A DNA stretch of 64,000 nt from GCA-2706205 sp964215955 (lineage in GTDB: Bacteria; Bdellovibrionota; Bacteriovoracia; Bacteriovoracales; Bacteriovoracaceae): positions 186,001 through 250,000 of the forward strand of contig CAXPDR010000014.1 in assembly GCA_964215955.1 (NCBI GenBank). The letters run 5' to 3'. This document shows, one piece after another, positions 42,827 through 52,547 of this stretch (within the stretch, counting starts at the first letter, position 1; the number at the start of each line of letters is the position of its first letter). The position numbers and the translations under genes were made by a program. A model generated the notes under the pieces. That model was not told where the DNA came from. It saw nothing but the letters and a program-made list of their open reading frames with translations, and did no database searches.

Positions 42827-45800
42827 ATGACGAATGGGTTGTTAAGTATCCTCCTTATTGGAGCACTTTTTAATTTTGTATCTTGTTCTAGCGAGGTTGA
42901 AGATAAAAGTGAAAGCAAAAATTCATCTACCTTTTCATTAAGTAAAGTTGAAAAGGTCAGCGCAAGATCTGTTGGGCAAGATAAGAATTGGCCTGAATTA
43001 AAAGACTTGAATGTAACAGATTTAAAGGTTTGTTTGATAGACAATGTATATAAAGAATCTTTAGATGGTGTCACATTTGAAATCAATACAGATAATGTTA
43101 AAAAAACGGTTGTTTCTGATGTGAAAGGTTGTGTCACTTGGCAAGAAACCATTGAATTTGATTATACGGCCGATGAAACCTTTTACCTAATAAATGGAAC
43201 GATTGAAGGTTCGGGTAATTTTAAAGGTATTCAAGACTTAAGAATGGCCATTAATCCATGGAGCTTTGAAGTCGTAGACCTTGAAAAAGGCGGAAGTGTT
43301 GGAAAACTTCAATCTAGTAAAAATAAGGTATACGCTAAATCTTTGCATAATCAAATTGATTTAAAAGAAGTTGCTGTCGAAATTGAAGATATTATTTTTG
43401 AACCTGACTATGCCACAATATTAAGGCTTGATGTGAAATATCGTCCTTATATATTAAGAAGGAAAATTGATGGTTCCAAAACAGAACCTGAATATTTAAC
43501 AAATGGACAATTTGATATCGATTACCTTTTAATAGAAAAACAAAATGGTTCCAGGGAAAAGACAATATTGGCTGAAATTAATTCTTCTGAGGTCGTTGAT
43601 CAAAATGGTTTCATCCAAAATAATTTAGACTTTGAAGTTAAAAATAAAGTAGAGCAAAATTCTATCATTGAATTGGCCATAAGAATAAAGCCTAAAAATA
43701 TTAAAACCTCTTTAGGACAGGTTTTTTCTAGTATTATATTAGATTCAATTGGCGGGAAGAAGGTTTATAGTGCAGATAAAACAAGTTATTCTTATAATCA
43801 AATTCAAAAACTTTCTGAAAAGTCTAGAAAATCCTATATCGAAGGTGAGCATGGATTTGTTATAGATGATATTGATGGTGCTTATTTGATTGAAGACGGT
43901 GTGGCAAATGGGTCATTTCTAAATACTATTCGAGAGAGAAAAGCTACAGTAAAATTGAAAATCCTAGATTCGCTATTTTATAAAGGAGTGAATTCAAGTT
44001 TTTCAGTTAAGATTATAGACACAACTGATAAAACATTAATAGCTCCTTTTAGAAAGGAAACTCTAAAGGAAAAGAATTCTGGTGTTATTGAACATACGGT
44101 AAATTTTGGTTTTGATGATTCTTTTGAATTTGACTACAGAAAATATATTGTACGGGTAGAAGGCTTAGAACCTCCTTTTGAAGGTGTCGTTAAAGAAAGA
44201 GTGGTTTTCATTAATCCTAGAGTTAAAGGTGATGGTTTCTTAATTGATAAGGAAGACCTTCAAGATGGAAAAAGACCTACAATAGGTCAAGAGAACAAAG
44301 CTAAAATTTATATCCATAGTTATGAATTAAAGAAGAATAAAGATCAATCGGATGAAACTAAATATTTTGTAAATAAAGATTTAGATTTAATGGGGGAAAG
44401 AGAACTTAAGTTAGTGGTACATCCTAAATTAAGAGTTTTACATAACTATAGTGATGATAACAGTGATATGGATTTACCAAATGGCCAGTATAAGGTTAAG
44501 TTGATGGTTATGACCCCTAAAAACCGACTTCTTCAATCATATGATGAGGATATTGATTTAAATGATTTTTATATGATTACTGGTGCTGAAGATGAAGTGA
44601 GCCTTGAGAATGGAAGACTGACAGCAAATCTAAGTCTTCCTCATCTATTTGTTGAAAAACATTTTCTTTCTTATATGAATATAGGAGTTTTAACAATTGA
44701 ACCTGTGAATCCTGACTCAAAAATTTTGGGAGCACATCATGTTGGTGAAGTTGAAGTCCTTAGAACAAAGCAAGAAGTCGTTAGTTTGTATGATTCTTCG
44801 TTGAAAAATGCGAACCAGATAAAAGTGATTAATTCTAATAGAGAAATCGCGAAGATTTATAGTGAACATATAAAATATCTAAAATATAAACTTAAGTCTG
44901 ATGATGAAATTAGGGATCCCTTTGAAAGGTATAAAGAAGAAGTTGAAGAAGATTACATCGCTGAAGATGTAATGGTGATAAATAATCAAACTTACAGTGT
45001 AGATGTAGTAAAATCTGAAATCTTTATCGCAGATACTGAGGAAAAGTTTTTGAATCAGTATCCACAATTAGAATTAGACAATTCTGATTTGAATGATCTA
45101 TTTTCACATAGAGATTTCTCTGGAGTCTATGGAACTGAGCTTTGTAAATTATTTTATGATCCCAGTATTGAGACTGTAGTCTGGTATCAAACAAATGGTC
45201 CAGGTGCCATGCCTCAAAGGATTGTCCACAAAGGTTTAGACTATTCTCGTTGTAAAAATGATCCAGAAAGCCATTTGAAATTAACAAATTTAAAATTTGT
45301 TAAGAAAATTATTACACAACCAGGAGAGTTACAAAAACATGTTGATCAACCAACCGTTAATGCTCAAAGTATGAACTTAGATCGTAATGATGCCTATTTT
45401 AGTAGTCGTGGTAATATGTTTTCTGAAATACAAGGTGAACGGACTTCTAAAAGAGCAGGGTTTGGGAATCATACATCCCTTGATTACTCAACAGCGATTT
45501 TAAAAGGACCGATGAAGTTCTTCACTGCACTTGGTCCAGATATTGGAGTAAGTATTGATTATTACAAAATGTCCCAAAATGCTAATATTGAATCTGATCA
45601 AAGAAGAATTATAAATCAAAATGGTGTTAGATTTCTTGTATCTAAATATGAAATTGGTTTTGAGGCAGAAATAAGAAACTGCTACTTAATTAGTCCTAGG
45701 TATGTAAAGGCTCATTTACCAAAAATGCAAGTGAGTGCAGGGGATGGAATTTTAGGAGTCTTAGACTGGTTCAGAGATATTGATAGAAGAAGAGTGGTTA

Positions 45801-46225
45801 GCTCAAATAAAAGACATATTGTTTGTAAGGAATTTACAGATGAAGAAATAAGATTCGAGCCCTACTTTTTCGTACGAATGGCCAGTGCCGATTATGATGA
45901 TGCTGAAAGTATGGCCATGGCAAAAAATACAATTGGAAGTATCATGAGAGGGCAAAAGGCTTATGAGGAGTTTAGAAAATTAGACTTGGATAAGGATAAA
46001 AAGGCGCTTTATTTAGACCCTGAAAAGGAAGCTAAGCTTAAAAAGCTATATGCAGATGTTGAGGAAGATGGTTTAGATCCTTATAACAGTTTTATGATTT
46101 ATAAATCAAACAGTTCTGAAGTGGTAAAAAGATTTAAGTATTTCATGGAGCATATGAATAAAGAAGTTAAATATAAAGACCGTTTAGGACGAGGATATCC
46201 TGGATTAATTGAACCCGAATTTTAA
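42827..46225 (+). CDS. Very large surface or periplasmic lipoprotein
   Basis: 1132 residues beginning with a lipoprotein signal: hydrophobic stretch then FVSC at 18-21 followed by SSE. The first ~700 residues form repeated beta-type modules of about 100-120 residues (for example KVCLIDNVYKESLDG, ATVKLKILDSLFYKG), suggestive of Ig-like domains. The rest has a charged linker and a domain with several Cys (ELCKLFYD, SRCKND, IRNCYL, IVCKEF), then a helical tail. No known catalytic motif. Transcribed alone after a 190-bp leader with two inverted repeats. Attachment to the outer membrane by lipid is inferred. It could act in prey contact, but nothing in the sequence proves that. Confidence 0.75.
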   Translation: MTNGLLSILLIGALFNFVSCSSEVEDKSESKNSSTFSLSKVEKVSARSVGQDKNWPELKDLNVTDLKVCLIDNVYKESLDGVTFEINTDNVKKTVVSDVKGCVTWQETIEFDYTADETFYLINGTIEGSGNFKGIQDLRMAINPWSFEVVDLEKGGSVGKLQSSKNKVYAKSLHNQIDLKEVAVEIEDIIFEPDYATILRLDVKYRPYILRRKIDGSKTEPEYLTNGQFDIDYLLIEKQNGSREKTILAEINSSEVVDQNGFIQNNLDFEVKNKVEQNSIIELAIRIKPKNIKTSLGQVFSSIILDSIGGKKVYSADKTSYSYNQIQKLSEKSRKSYIEGEHGFVIDDIDGAYLIEDGVANGSFLNTIRERKATVKLKILDSLFYKGVNSSFSVKIIDTTDKTLIAPFRKETLKEKNSGVIEHTVNFGFDDSFEFDYRKYIVRVEGLEPPFEGVVKERVVFINPRVKGDGFLIDKEDLQDGKRPTIGQENKAKIYIHSYELKKNKDQSDETKYFVNKDLDLMGERELKLVVHPKLRVLHNYSDDNSDMDLPNGQYKVKLMVMTPKNRLLQSYDEDIDLNDFYMITGAEDEVSLENGRLTANLSLPHLFVEKHFLSYMNIGVLTIEPVNPDSKILGAHHVGEVEVLRTKQEVVSLYDSSLKNANQIKVINSNREIAKIYSEHIKYLKYKLKSDDEIRDPFERYKEEVEEDYIAEDVMVINNQTYSVDVVKSEIFIADTEEKFLNQYPQLELDNSDLNDLFSHRDFSGVYGTELCKLFYDPSIETVVWYQTNGPGAMPQRIVHKGLDYSRCKNDPESHLKLTNLKFVKKIITQPGELQKHVDQPTVNAQSMNLDRNDAYFSSRGNMFSEIQGERTSKRAGFGNHTSLDYSTAILKGPMKFFTALGPDIGVSIDYYKMSQNANIESDQRRIINQNGVRFLVSKYEIGFEAEIRNCYLISPRYVKAHLPKMQVSAGDGILGVLDWFRDIDRRRVVSSNKRHIVCKEFTDEEIRFEPYFFVRMASADYDDAESMAMAKNTIGSIMRGQKAYEEFRKLDLDKDKKALYLDPEKEAKLKKLYADVEEDGLDPYNSFMIYKSNSSEVVKRFKYFMEHMNKEVKYKDRLGRGYPGLIEPEF

Positions 46226-47142
46226 AAAACTCGATCCGAAATAAGATCAAGTATTAAACTCAACTCATTTAGGAAAGCTTCTTGGTTTTTAGGAAGCTTT
46301 TCTTTTAATTGCTCAAGAATTTCCTTACATCTTGTTAAATATAATGAAATAGAGTCTTGGGCTAATCGTATTCCTTGCTCTATTATTTTTTTATCAGATT
46401 CAGACAAGTCATTAAGTTCTTCTGTTCTAAGAAATCTTGTCTCAACTTCTGGGTTATTTTTCCCAACAAAATGTAGAACATAATTTATATTATTATTTCT
46501 GAAATCAAGGCCATAAGACTTCTTGCTTTCTGGATTAAAGTCAATAAGGTCATCGGTCATTTGAAAGATGATACCAAGCTTTTCTCCAAACTCCGATAAA
46601 AGGTCATGGCCAGTATTATATTCTGATGCCACTAATGGAGCAATAAAACACCATCTAAATAAAGAACCTGTCTTTTTAAGCGCTAATGTTTCGTAGAGGT
46701 TTGTTGTTATCTGATATGGATTCGTGTTTTCATATTGAATCCATTCGCCCTCAACTAACTCTTTTAAGGTTAAGGTTAACTCTTTCGTAAGGCTTGGGTT
46801 GTTAAAATCACTTAACTCATGAAGTGCTCTTGCGAGCATATAATCACCTAACAAAACGCTTTTTTTATTGTTGATCAAGTTTGGAACAGATGGTGCACCC
46901 CTGCGAGTGTGGGAATTATCAATTACATCGTCATGGGTTAACGTCGCATTATGAACCATTTCTACGACACGACCTAGTTTATCAATTTCTTCATTTGAAA
47001 GCCCATAGCAATGACCAGTTAGGGACACTAATTGGGATCTTAGGAATTTACCTTTTGAAAGGCCACTAAGATTATAACCTTCAAGATCGTTCTTGATTAT
47101 AGAGTTTTCGAAATAAAAGTCCTCAAGGTTTAAATCAGACAT
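46222..47142 (-). CDS. Polyprenyl diphosphate synthase (menaquinone side chain)
   Basis: 306 residues. The two aspartate-rich motifs are HDDVIDNSHTRRG and QMTDDLIDF. GKFLRSQLV holds the usual Lys-Arg near the start. The enzyme extends a prenyl diphosphate with isopentenyl diphosphate to the long side chain. Its gene follows menG with a 1-nt overlap and is close to menA, so octaprenyl- or heptaprenyl-diphosphate for menaquinone is the expected product. Chain length cannot be read with confidence. Confidence 0.87.
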   Translation of the reverse strand: MSDLNLEDFYFENSIIKNDLEGYNLSGLSKGKFLRSQLVSLTGHCYGLSNEEIDKLGRVVEMVHNATLTHDDVIDNSHTRRGAPSVPNLINNKKSVLLGDYMLARALHELSDFNNPSLTKELTLTLKELVEGEWIQYENTNPYQITTNLYETLALKKTGSLFRWCFIAPLVASEYNTGHDLLSEFGEKLGIIFQMTDDLIDFNPESKKSYGLDFRNNNINYVLHFVGKNNPEVETRFLRTEELNDLSESDKKIIEQGIRLAQDSISLYLTRCKEILEQLKEKLPKNQEAFLNELSLILDLISDRVF

Positions 47143-47816
47143 TAATTATTTCTCGCGATATATAGATAAGTTACACCGCCAAATAATGGCTTGTATGTCA
47201 CATTATTAAAACTTGTATGTTTTTTTATTTCATTGCAGAATTCCTGAGCGCATGGGAATTTCATTGAGCTGTCAATTAGGTATTTATAAGCTGATTCTTT
47301 TTTGAATAGTTTTCCAATAAATGGAATGAAATAATTCATAATGGCAAAATATATCATTTTGAAAATTGGATTTTGTGGTTGTCCAAATTCGAGAATGCAA
47401 ATCTTATTTTTTGATACCCTTGCCAACTCACTTAGGGCTTTTCCATAGTCTTCAACATTTCTAATACCGTATGAGATACTTGAGTTATCAAATGATTTAT
47501 CCTCATAAGGTAGGTTCATTACATCTTGAACTTCCCACGTTATTTCATCTGTCTTCTTTATTGCTTCTTTTAACATACCTACAGAAAAGTCTGTTCCAGT
47601 GACTTTTGAGGCTGGAGAAGCTTTTTTCATCATGATTGCAATATCACCTGTTCCTGTAGCACAATCTAAGATTTTGGCAGGGGCAAGGCTCGTCATCTCT
47701 TTAACCAAAAGTGTTTTCCAATATCTATGAATACCTAATGATAAAACATCATTTAATAAATCATAAGATCCGGAAATATTATTAAACATATTTTTTATAG
47801 AAGCAGCTTGAGGCAT
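47142..47816 (-). CDS. menG: Demethylmenaquinone methyltransferase
   Basis: 224 residues of the UbiE/MenG class I methyltransferase family. NISGSYDLLNDVLSLGIHRYWK, SAM motif LDCATGTGDIA and SYGIRNVEDYGKAL are family blocks. It methylates demethylmenaquinone, the last step. No ubiquinone genes are seen, so menG is preferred to ubiE. Ribosome site AGGATT. It follows aroF by 8 nt. Confidence 0.92.
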   Translation of the reverse strand: MPQAASIKNMFNNISGSYDLLNDVLSLGIHRYWKTLLVKEMTSLAPAKILDCATGTGDIAIMMKKASPASKVTGTDFSVGMLKEAIKKTDEITWEVQDVMNLPYEDKSFDNSSISYGIRNVEDYGKALSELARVSKNKICILEFGQPQNPIFKMIYFAIMNYFIPFIGKLFKKESAYKYLIDSSMKFPCAQEFCNEIKKHTSFNNVTYKPLFGGVTYLYIARNN

Positions 47817-47824
47817 GATAAATC

Positions 47825-48592
47825 CTAGATGACTGTTTTGTTAAATAATTTACCCATTTCTTGTAATTCAGACCTTAACTGGTTTAATTCTGCTGGGGTA
47901 ATTTGTTGTTGGCTATCAGATAATGCTTTCGAAGGTTCTGGATGAGACTCTACTAAAATACCATCTGCACCTGCCGCCATTGCAACTTTGGAAAGGGGTG
48001 CAACCATTGAGTGAATCCCTGCTCCATGAGATGGGTCTACTATCACTTTAAAGTTGTAATTTTGTTTAAGATAAATCACTGAATTAATATCAAGTGTATT
48101 TCTTGTCGTCGTTTCAAAGGTTCTAATTCCTCTTTCACAAAGAATTATTTTCTCTTCGCCTAGGTCTGGCATATAACCACAAGCGTTAACCCACTCATTG
48201 ATTGTTGCGGAGAAAGCTCTTTTTAAAAGAACTGGCTTGTTTAAGCCATTTAATTCTCTTAAAAGATCATAATTATACATATTTCTACTTCCAACCTGGT
48301 AGCAATCAACTACTTGGTCGAATAGCTCGATTTGCCTTGGATCCGTAATTTCTGTAATAAACTTAAAGTTGTATTTTTCTTTTAGACGACCAATTATTTC
48401 CAAACCGTCATGGCCAAGGCCTTGAAATGATTCGGCATTTGTCCTCATCTTAAAAATCCCGGCCCTAAGATTTTTAACGTCTGGGCAGCCTTCAAGGAAT
48501 TGGGTGATTTGTTGCTCTGACTCGAGGGCACATGGACCCGCGATGACAAGAAACTCTGAATTATTGTGTGTCATATTATCTGTACTAAACAT
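47825..48592 (-). CDS. aroF: 3-deoxy-7-phosphoheptulonate (DAHP) synthase, type I beta without ACT domain
   Basis: 255 residues. IAGPCALES, GIFKMRTNAESFQGLG, CYQVGSRNMYNYDLL, PVLLKRAFSAT, ILCERGIRTFE, TRNTLDINSV, VDPSHGAG and SHPEPSKALSDSQQQ follow the type I beta enzyme. The first step of the shikimate pathway, condensing PEP and erythrose 4-phosphate. It lacks the N-terminal ACT or C-terminal chorismate mutase domains that give feedback control in relatives. Its place at the head of an operon with menG and ispB-like genes, divergent from menF, suggests chorismate supply for menaquinone. ATG 48592 has no ribosome site but a promoter ends 6 nt upstream. Confidence 0.88.
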   Translation of the reverse strand: MFSTDNMTHNNSEFLVIAGPCALESEQQITQFLEGCPDVKNLRAGIFKMRTNAESFQGLGHDGLEIIGRLKEKYNFKFITEITDPRQIELFDQVVDCYQVGSRNMYNYDLLRELNGLNKPVLLKRAFSATINEWVNACGYMPDLGEEKIILCERGIRTFETTTRNTLDINSVIYLKQNYNFKVIVDPSHGAGIHSMVAPLSKVAMAAGADGILVESHPEPSKALSDSQQQITPAELNQLRSELQEMGKLFNKTVI

Positions 48593-48627
48593 GCGGGTAA
48601 TGTAATTGATTTAAGTTAAATTATCAA
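48593..48627 (-). promoter_or_regulatory. aroF: aroF promoter, probably leaderless
   Basis: Minus-strand TTGATA (48622-48627), 17-nt spacer and TACATT (48599-48604), then 6 nt to ATG 48592. It overlaps the menF promoter on the other strand within 49 bp, so the two operons may share control. Confidence 0.45.
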
Positions 48628-48635
48628 CATATATT
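48606..48635 (+). promoter_or_regulatory. menF: menF promoter, probably leaderless
   Basis: TTGATT (48606-48611), 18-nt spacer and TATATT (48630-48635), then 6 nt to the TTG start at 48642. No Shine-Dalgarno is present. Confidence 0.4.
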
Positions 48636-48641
48636 GAACAT

Positions 48642-49709
48642 TTGGATGCGATAAGTTATGTTGTTGCACCTATGAATAAGCTGGATTATATAAATCTTTC
48701 AGACATTGACCTAAATGAATTGTTAGATTGTGCAATTGTGCTTGAGTGCCCACAAACTCACAAAATAATTCTGGGTGTTAATCATTATGAAGATCCTGAA
48801 GGCGTTTTTGCTCTATCATATTTTTATGGAGATACTCTAAAGCGGTTTAGTGCTTCTAAGATAGTCATTTGTTCTAAAGATGAGTTTATCGAATTTATTG
48901 AAAATAACATTGAAGTACCTTTTAAAATTCATTCACAGTCCAATTTTGACATTGAATTCGAAAAAGACTTAGCTTATTGTTTAGATTTAATTTCTCAGAA
49001 AAAAATTCAAAAATTAGTTCCAGTTACATTTGCTAAATACGAAATAGAACAAGGTGTTCATCCTATATCAAATATTAAAAAATTAACTGCGTTAAATGGA
49101 AGTTTATATGGTCTTTGGACCAAAAAATCTGGTTTTTTAGGAGTCAGCCCTGAACCGATTTATACCTTTGACAACGGGCATGGTTATACAAAAGCTTTAG
49201 CTGGTACTTATACTTCTAATGATTCAGGAATTCTAAATGATCCTAAAGAACTCAACGAGCATCATTTTGTCGTAGAGGATATAGTAGAAAAATTAAGTCC
49301 TTTAGTAGGTAATATTTGTTATGGAGAACCAAAAATAATTAATTATGGTTCTATTTCTCATCTTCAAACAGATATATCTTTTGAAAGTGAGTTTATGGAA
49401 TTTGATAAAACTATTAAAGCCTTATCACCAACAGCAGCACTTGGTGGGTATCCAAAAGAAAATGTATATACCTATATGAAACAACTCAATTATTTTGAAA
49501 TGGAAAAAGAGGAACGGGTTTTCGGAGGTGTGTTAGGTATTGAGGCGGATGATTATAACTTTGGATTGGTCGCTATTAGGAATCTCTTCTGGAATAACTC
49601 TGAGGTTACTATTCATAGTGGATGTGGTGTTGTCAAAGAGAGTGTTATTTCTAAAGAACTTAATGAAGTTAGGTCTAAGCGGACAACAATCGCAAATATT
49701 TATGAGTAA
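48642..49709 (+). CDS. menF: Isochorismate synthase
   Basis: 355 residues from TTG 48642; ATG 48672 (345 residues) is the alternative, and neither has a ribosome site. The chorismate-binding fold is shown by LYGLWTKKSGFLGVSPEP, ALAGTY, DPKELNEHHFVVEDI, LSPTAALGGYPK and IHSGCGVVKES followed by ELNEVRSKR. The enzyme turns chorismate into isochorismate, the first committed step. It begins a six-gene operon and overlaps menD by 8 nt (ATGAGTAA). Shorter than E. coli MenF (431) at the N-terminus. Confidence 0.88.
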   Translation: MDAISYVVAPMNKLDYINLSDIDLNELLDCAIVLECPQTHKIILGVNHYEDPEGVFALSYFYGDTLKRFSASKIVICSKDEFIEFIENNIEVPFKIHSQSNFDIEFEKDLAYCLDLISQKKIQKLVPVTFAKYEIEQGVHPISNIKKLTALNGSLYGLWTKKSGFLGVSPEPIYTFDNGHGYTKALAGTYTSNDSGILNDPKELNEHHFVVEDIVEKLSPLVGNICYGEPKIINYGSISHLQTDISFESEFMEFDKTIKALSPTAALGGYPKENVYTYMKQLNYFEMEKEERVFGGVLGIEADDYNFGLVAIRNLFWNNSEVTIHSGCGVVKESVISKELNEVRSKRTTIANIYE

Positions 49710-51036
49710 TTTAAATCAATGGCTTAAAAAATTAAATGTAAATGATGTTTATATTGGAGCTGGTTCTCGAAATGCTTCATTAGTAAAACATTTTAATGGG
49801 CTTAATCAGCATTATTTTTGGGATGAAAGATCTCTTTCCTTCCAAGCTTTAGGTCATTCAAAGCTTGGGCGTAATCCCGTAGTTATATGTTTAACCTCTG
49901 GTACTGCTGTTTCTGAAGTTTTTAGTGCGGTTATTGAGGCGCAATATTCCAATATTCCCTTAATTATATTGAGTGCTGATCGTCCATTAAGGCTTAGAGA
50001 TTCTAGAGCTGCACAATCGATTAACCAAAACAATATTTTTTCTCCATTTATTGAAACTTCTTATGATGGAGTCATTGATGAATTTGATGGCATTAACATA
50101 AGACTTGATTTCCCAATTCATATAAATTTCCAGATAGATGATAGAGTTTCTGATTTTGGAGTTTTAAGTTCAAATGAATCTTTAAAATTTGTCGCTATCT
50201 TTAGTGAGGGAAGTGGAAAATTTACGGAGGAATTACGATATATTGATAAATTAGGTATACCTTCATATGTCGAAAGTACTTCCAATTTAAATTTAAAAGG
50301 GATTAAAAATTCTATACGATTAGAAAAAGATCTTTTGGAACTCGTCGAAAGTAAAGAAGTGAATTCAGTTATAAAATTTGGTAATACTCCGATTACAAAA
50401 TTATGGAGAGATTTGGATCGTTTCCACGGTGAGATTCATGCTTTCAGTTATAAAAATAAATTTACTGGGCTTGAAGCTTGTAAATATGTCGATAATTTGG
50501 ACTTCTTAAAAATACAAAACATTAATACTGCGAACTCATGGGAGAAACTCGAATCACTTTTAAAAGAATTTCCTCATTCTGAACCTTCTTTGTTTCAAAA
50601 AATATATAAAGAAATAGATGTAAATTCAATTGCTTTTGTAGGGAACTCTATGCCGATAAGGTATTGGGAAATGATTTGGGATGGTAAAATAGAAACCTAT
50701 GCATCCCGTGGCGTAAATGGAATTGATGGGCAAATAGCAACCGCTATTGGAATGGCCAGAGCAACGAAACAAAAGGTTGTTTGTATTGTTGGTGATATTA
50801 CGTTTTTATATGACTTTAATTCCCATTTTATTGAAGTTCCTAAGAACCTTGAAATTATTGTTGTAAATAATAACGGGGGGCAAATTTTTAAAAGAATAAA
50901 AAATTGTGATCATATGATTCTTTCTCATAGTTTTGATATTGAAAACTTGGTAAGAAAATTAAACTTCGAATATATTAAAGTTATTAACCCTAATAACTCG
51001 GAAACTGAAAAGTTTTGGAGTCGATGGAATGCCTAA
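49702..51036 (+). CDS. menD: SEPHCHC synthase, compact form
   Basis: 444 residues from ATG 49702, about 100 fewer than usual MenD. The N-terminal domain has GSRNASL, the catalytic Glu in WDERSLSFQALG and LTSGTAVSEVFSAVIEA. The C-terminal TPP domain has ASRGVNGIDGQIATAIG, VGDITFLYDFN and VVNNNGGQIF. The missing length is in the middle domain. TPP and Mg motifs are complete, so activity is expected: addition of 2-oxoglutarate-derived succinic semialdehyde to isochorismate. No frameshift seen. It overlaps menH by 8 nt. Confidence 0.88.
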   Translation: MSNLNQWLKKLNVNDVYIGAGSRNASLVKHFNGLNQHYFWDERSLSFQALGHSKLGRNPVVICLTSGTAVSEVFSAVIEAQYSNIPLIILSADRPLRLRDSRAAQSINQNNIFSPFIETSYDGVIDEFDGINIRLDFPIHINFQIDDRVSDFGVLSSNESLKFVAIFSEGSGKFTEELRYIDKLGIPSYVESTSNLNLKGIKNSIRLEKDLLELVESKEVNSVIKFGNTPITKLWRDLDRFHGEIHAFSYKNKFTGLEACKYVDNLDFLKIQNINTANSWEKLESLLKEFPHSEPSLFQKIYKEIDVNSIAFVGNSMPIRYWEMIWDGKIETYASRGVNGIDGQIATAIGMARATKQKVVCIVGDITFLYDFNSHFIEVPKNLEIIVVNNNGGQIFKRIKNCDHMILSHSFDIENLVRKLNFEYIKVINPNNSETEKFWSRWNA

Positions 51037-51682
51037 GTTTCTTGCTCTTCATGGTTTCTTGGGGACTCCTGAGGATTTTGACTTTCTAAAAGCTAAGTTT
51101 AATATAGTAGCACCAGATTTATCAAAACTCGTTGAACTAGATAAACAAGAGCTTTATAAATATTTGATTAATATTATTAATATTGAAAGTATTGATTATA
51201 TAATTGGGTATTCTTTTGGATCAAGACTTGGGCTTTCTCTTAAAGTTGAAAATCAACTAGATTTACCCATTTACTGTTTAGCCGGACATATGGGACTTAA
51301 CCCGAAAGAAATTGGTGTTAGGGGGGAAGTGGAAGAAAAGTTTTGTGAAAAAATTATAAGCCTTAATAGGCAGGAATTTTTGAAATATTGGAATTCACTT
51401 GAATTGTTTAAGTATGATGAACCTCTAAAAAAAATAAACTTTAATAATGCACAACTTTTTTTTGAAAAATATGGTTTGGCCAAACAACTCGAACTTATTC
51501 CACGAGTCAAAGAGAGAAGTGATTTTCACTTTCTTTATGGAGATAAAGATACAAAATATAAAACATACGCATTAAAAAATTTAAAAAAATTTGATGTTGA
51601 GCTGCTTCAAGATGCTGGACATCGTTTAATTCAATATCCTGAATGCGTAATGAACTGGTTACAGAGGAAACTGAATGAATAG
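51029..51682 (+). CDS. menH: SHCHC synthase-like alpha/beta hydrolase
   Basis: 217 residues. LHGFLGTPEDF (7-17) gives the oxyanion loop, S62 in GYSFGSR is the nucleophile, GDKDTKY carries the Asp and DAGHRLIQYPE the His. MenH removes pyruvate from the MenD product. Its place between menD and menA supports the assignment; MenH is hard to tell from other hydrolases by sequence alone. It overlaps menD (ATGCCTAA) and menA (ATGAATAG). Confidence 0.85.
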   Translation: MPKFLALHGFLGTPEDFDFLKAKFNIVAPDLSKLVELDKQELYKYLINIINIESIDYIIGYSFGSRLGLSLKVENQLDLPIYCLAGHMGLNPKEIGVRGEVEEKFCEKIISLNRQEFLKYWNSLELFKYDEPLKKINFNNAQLFFEKYGLAKQLELIPRVKERSDFHFLYGDKDTKYKTYALKNLKKFDVELLQDAGHRLIQYPECVMNWLQRKLNE

Positions 51683-52547
51683 GCAAGACTTTCTTCAAGG
51701 TATGAGATTAAAAACGCTTAGTGCTGGAGCCGCTCCCGTCATATGCGCTGGTGCATATGCTTTTTATGTTGAAAGTTTTTCCATCTACTATTTCTTATTA
51801 TGTCTATTCTTGGCACTTTTTATACAAATCGCAACAAATTTTTATAACGATGCTATTGATTTTAAAAAAGGTGCAGATATAAATAGAGTGGGTGAACATC
51901 GTATTACGACCCAAGGGGGCAATGACTATAAGCTTGTCATGAATATAGGCCATTTATTTATTTGTCTAAGCTTAATCGTAGGTATACCTCTCTTTTTTAA
52001 AGGTGGGACTGTATTTATTATTTTAGGTGTGTTTTCCCTCGCTCTTGCATATGGGTATACTGGAGGTCCATTCCCATTGGCTTATTTAGGGCTTGGTGAA
52101 ATTTTTGTATTTCTATTTTTTGGACTTGTTGCTACCGTTGGTTCCTTTTATTTAATTACAGATGAAATGATTAATGGTTCCATCTTTGTTATAGCTTCCC
52201 AGTTAGGATTATTGTCCTCTGTTTTAATCGCAGTCAATAATTACAGAGATCGCGAAGAGGATGTTAAAGTTAACAAAAATACATTAGCAACAAAACTGTC
52301 ACGAAAAAATTATCTTCTACTTATTAATGTTCTGTTGTTTTTTCCCTATATCTTAGTTTTATACTTTGTTTTTCTTGTCGATCAAAGGTTTATCTTCAAT
52401 TTGTTCTCAATAGGAATAGCTCATAGAATTAAATCAAATCTTGAAGAGATTGTAGAAATGAAAGATTGTAACCTCATTCTTGCAATGAGTGGAAAACACC
52501 TTGTCTTTTTTAGTTTATTATTTTGTGGTATCTGTATATGGATATAA
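51675..52547 (+). CDS. menA: 1,4-dihydroxy-2-naphthoate polyprenyltransferase
   Basis: 290 residues, UbiA superfamily membrane protein with about eight helices. First aspartate motif NFYNDAIDFKKGAD and second NNYRDREEDVKVNKNTLA are those of MenA. It joins the polyprenyl chain to dihydroxynaphthoate in the inner membrane. Ribosome site AGAGGAA lies inside menH. It overlaps menC by 10 nt. Confidence 0.93.
   Translation: MNRQDFLQGMRLKTLSAGAAPVICAGAYAFYVESFSIYYFLLCLFLALFIQIATNFYNDAIDFKKGADINRVGEHRITTQGGNDYKLVMNIGHLFICLSLIVGIPLFFKGGTVFIILGVFSLALAYGYTGGPFPLAYLGLGEIFVFLFFGLVATVGSFYLITDEMINGSIFVIASQLGLLSSVLIAVNNYRDREEDVKVNKNTLATKLSRKNYLLLINVLLFFPYILVLYFVFLVDQRFIFNLFSIGIAHRIKSNLEEIVEMKDCNLILAMSGKHLVFFSLLFCGICIWI

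Noticed and set aside
49540..49701. 54-residue extension of MenD upstream of 49702
   Set aside because: It lies wholly within menF in another frame and does not resemble MenD.
49702..51036. Truncated or frameshifted menD
   Set aside because: Both catalytic domains are intact and in one frame; only the middle domain is short.
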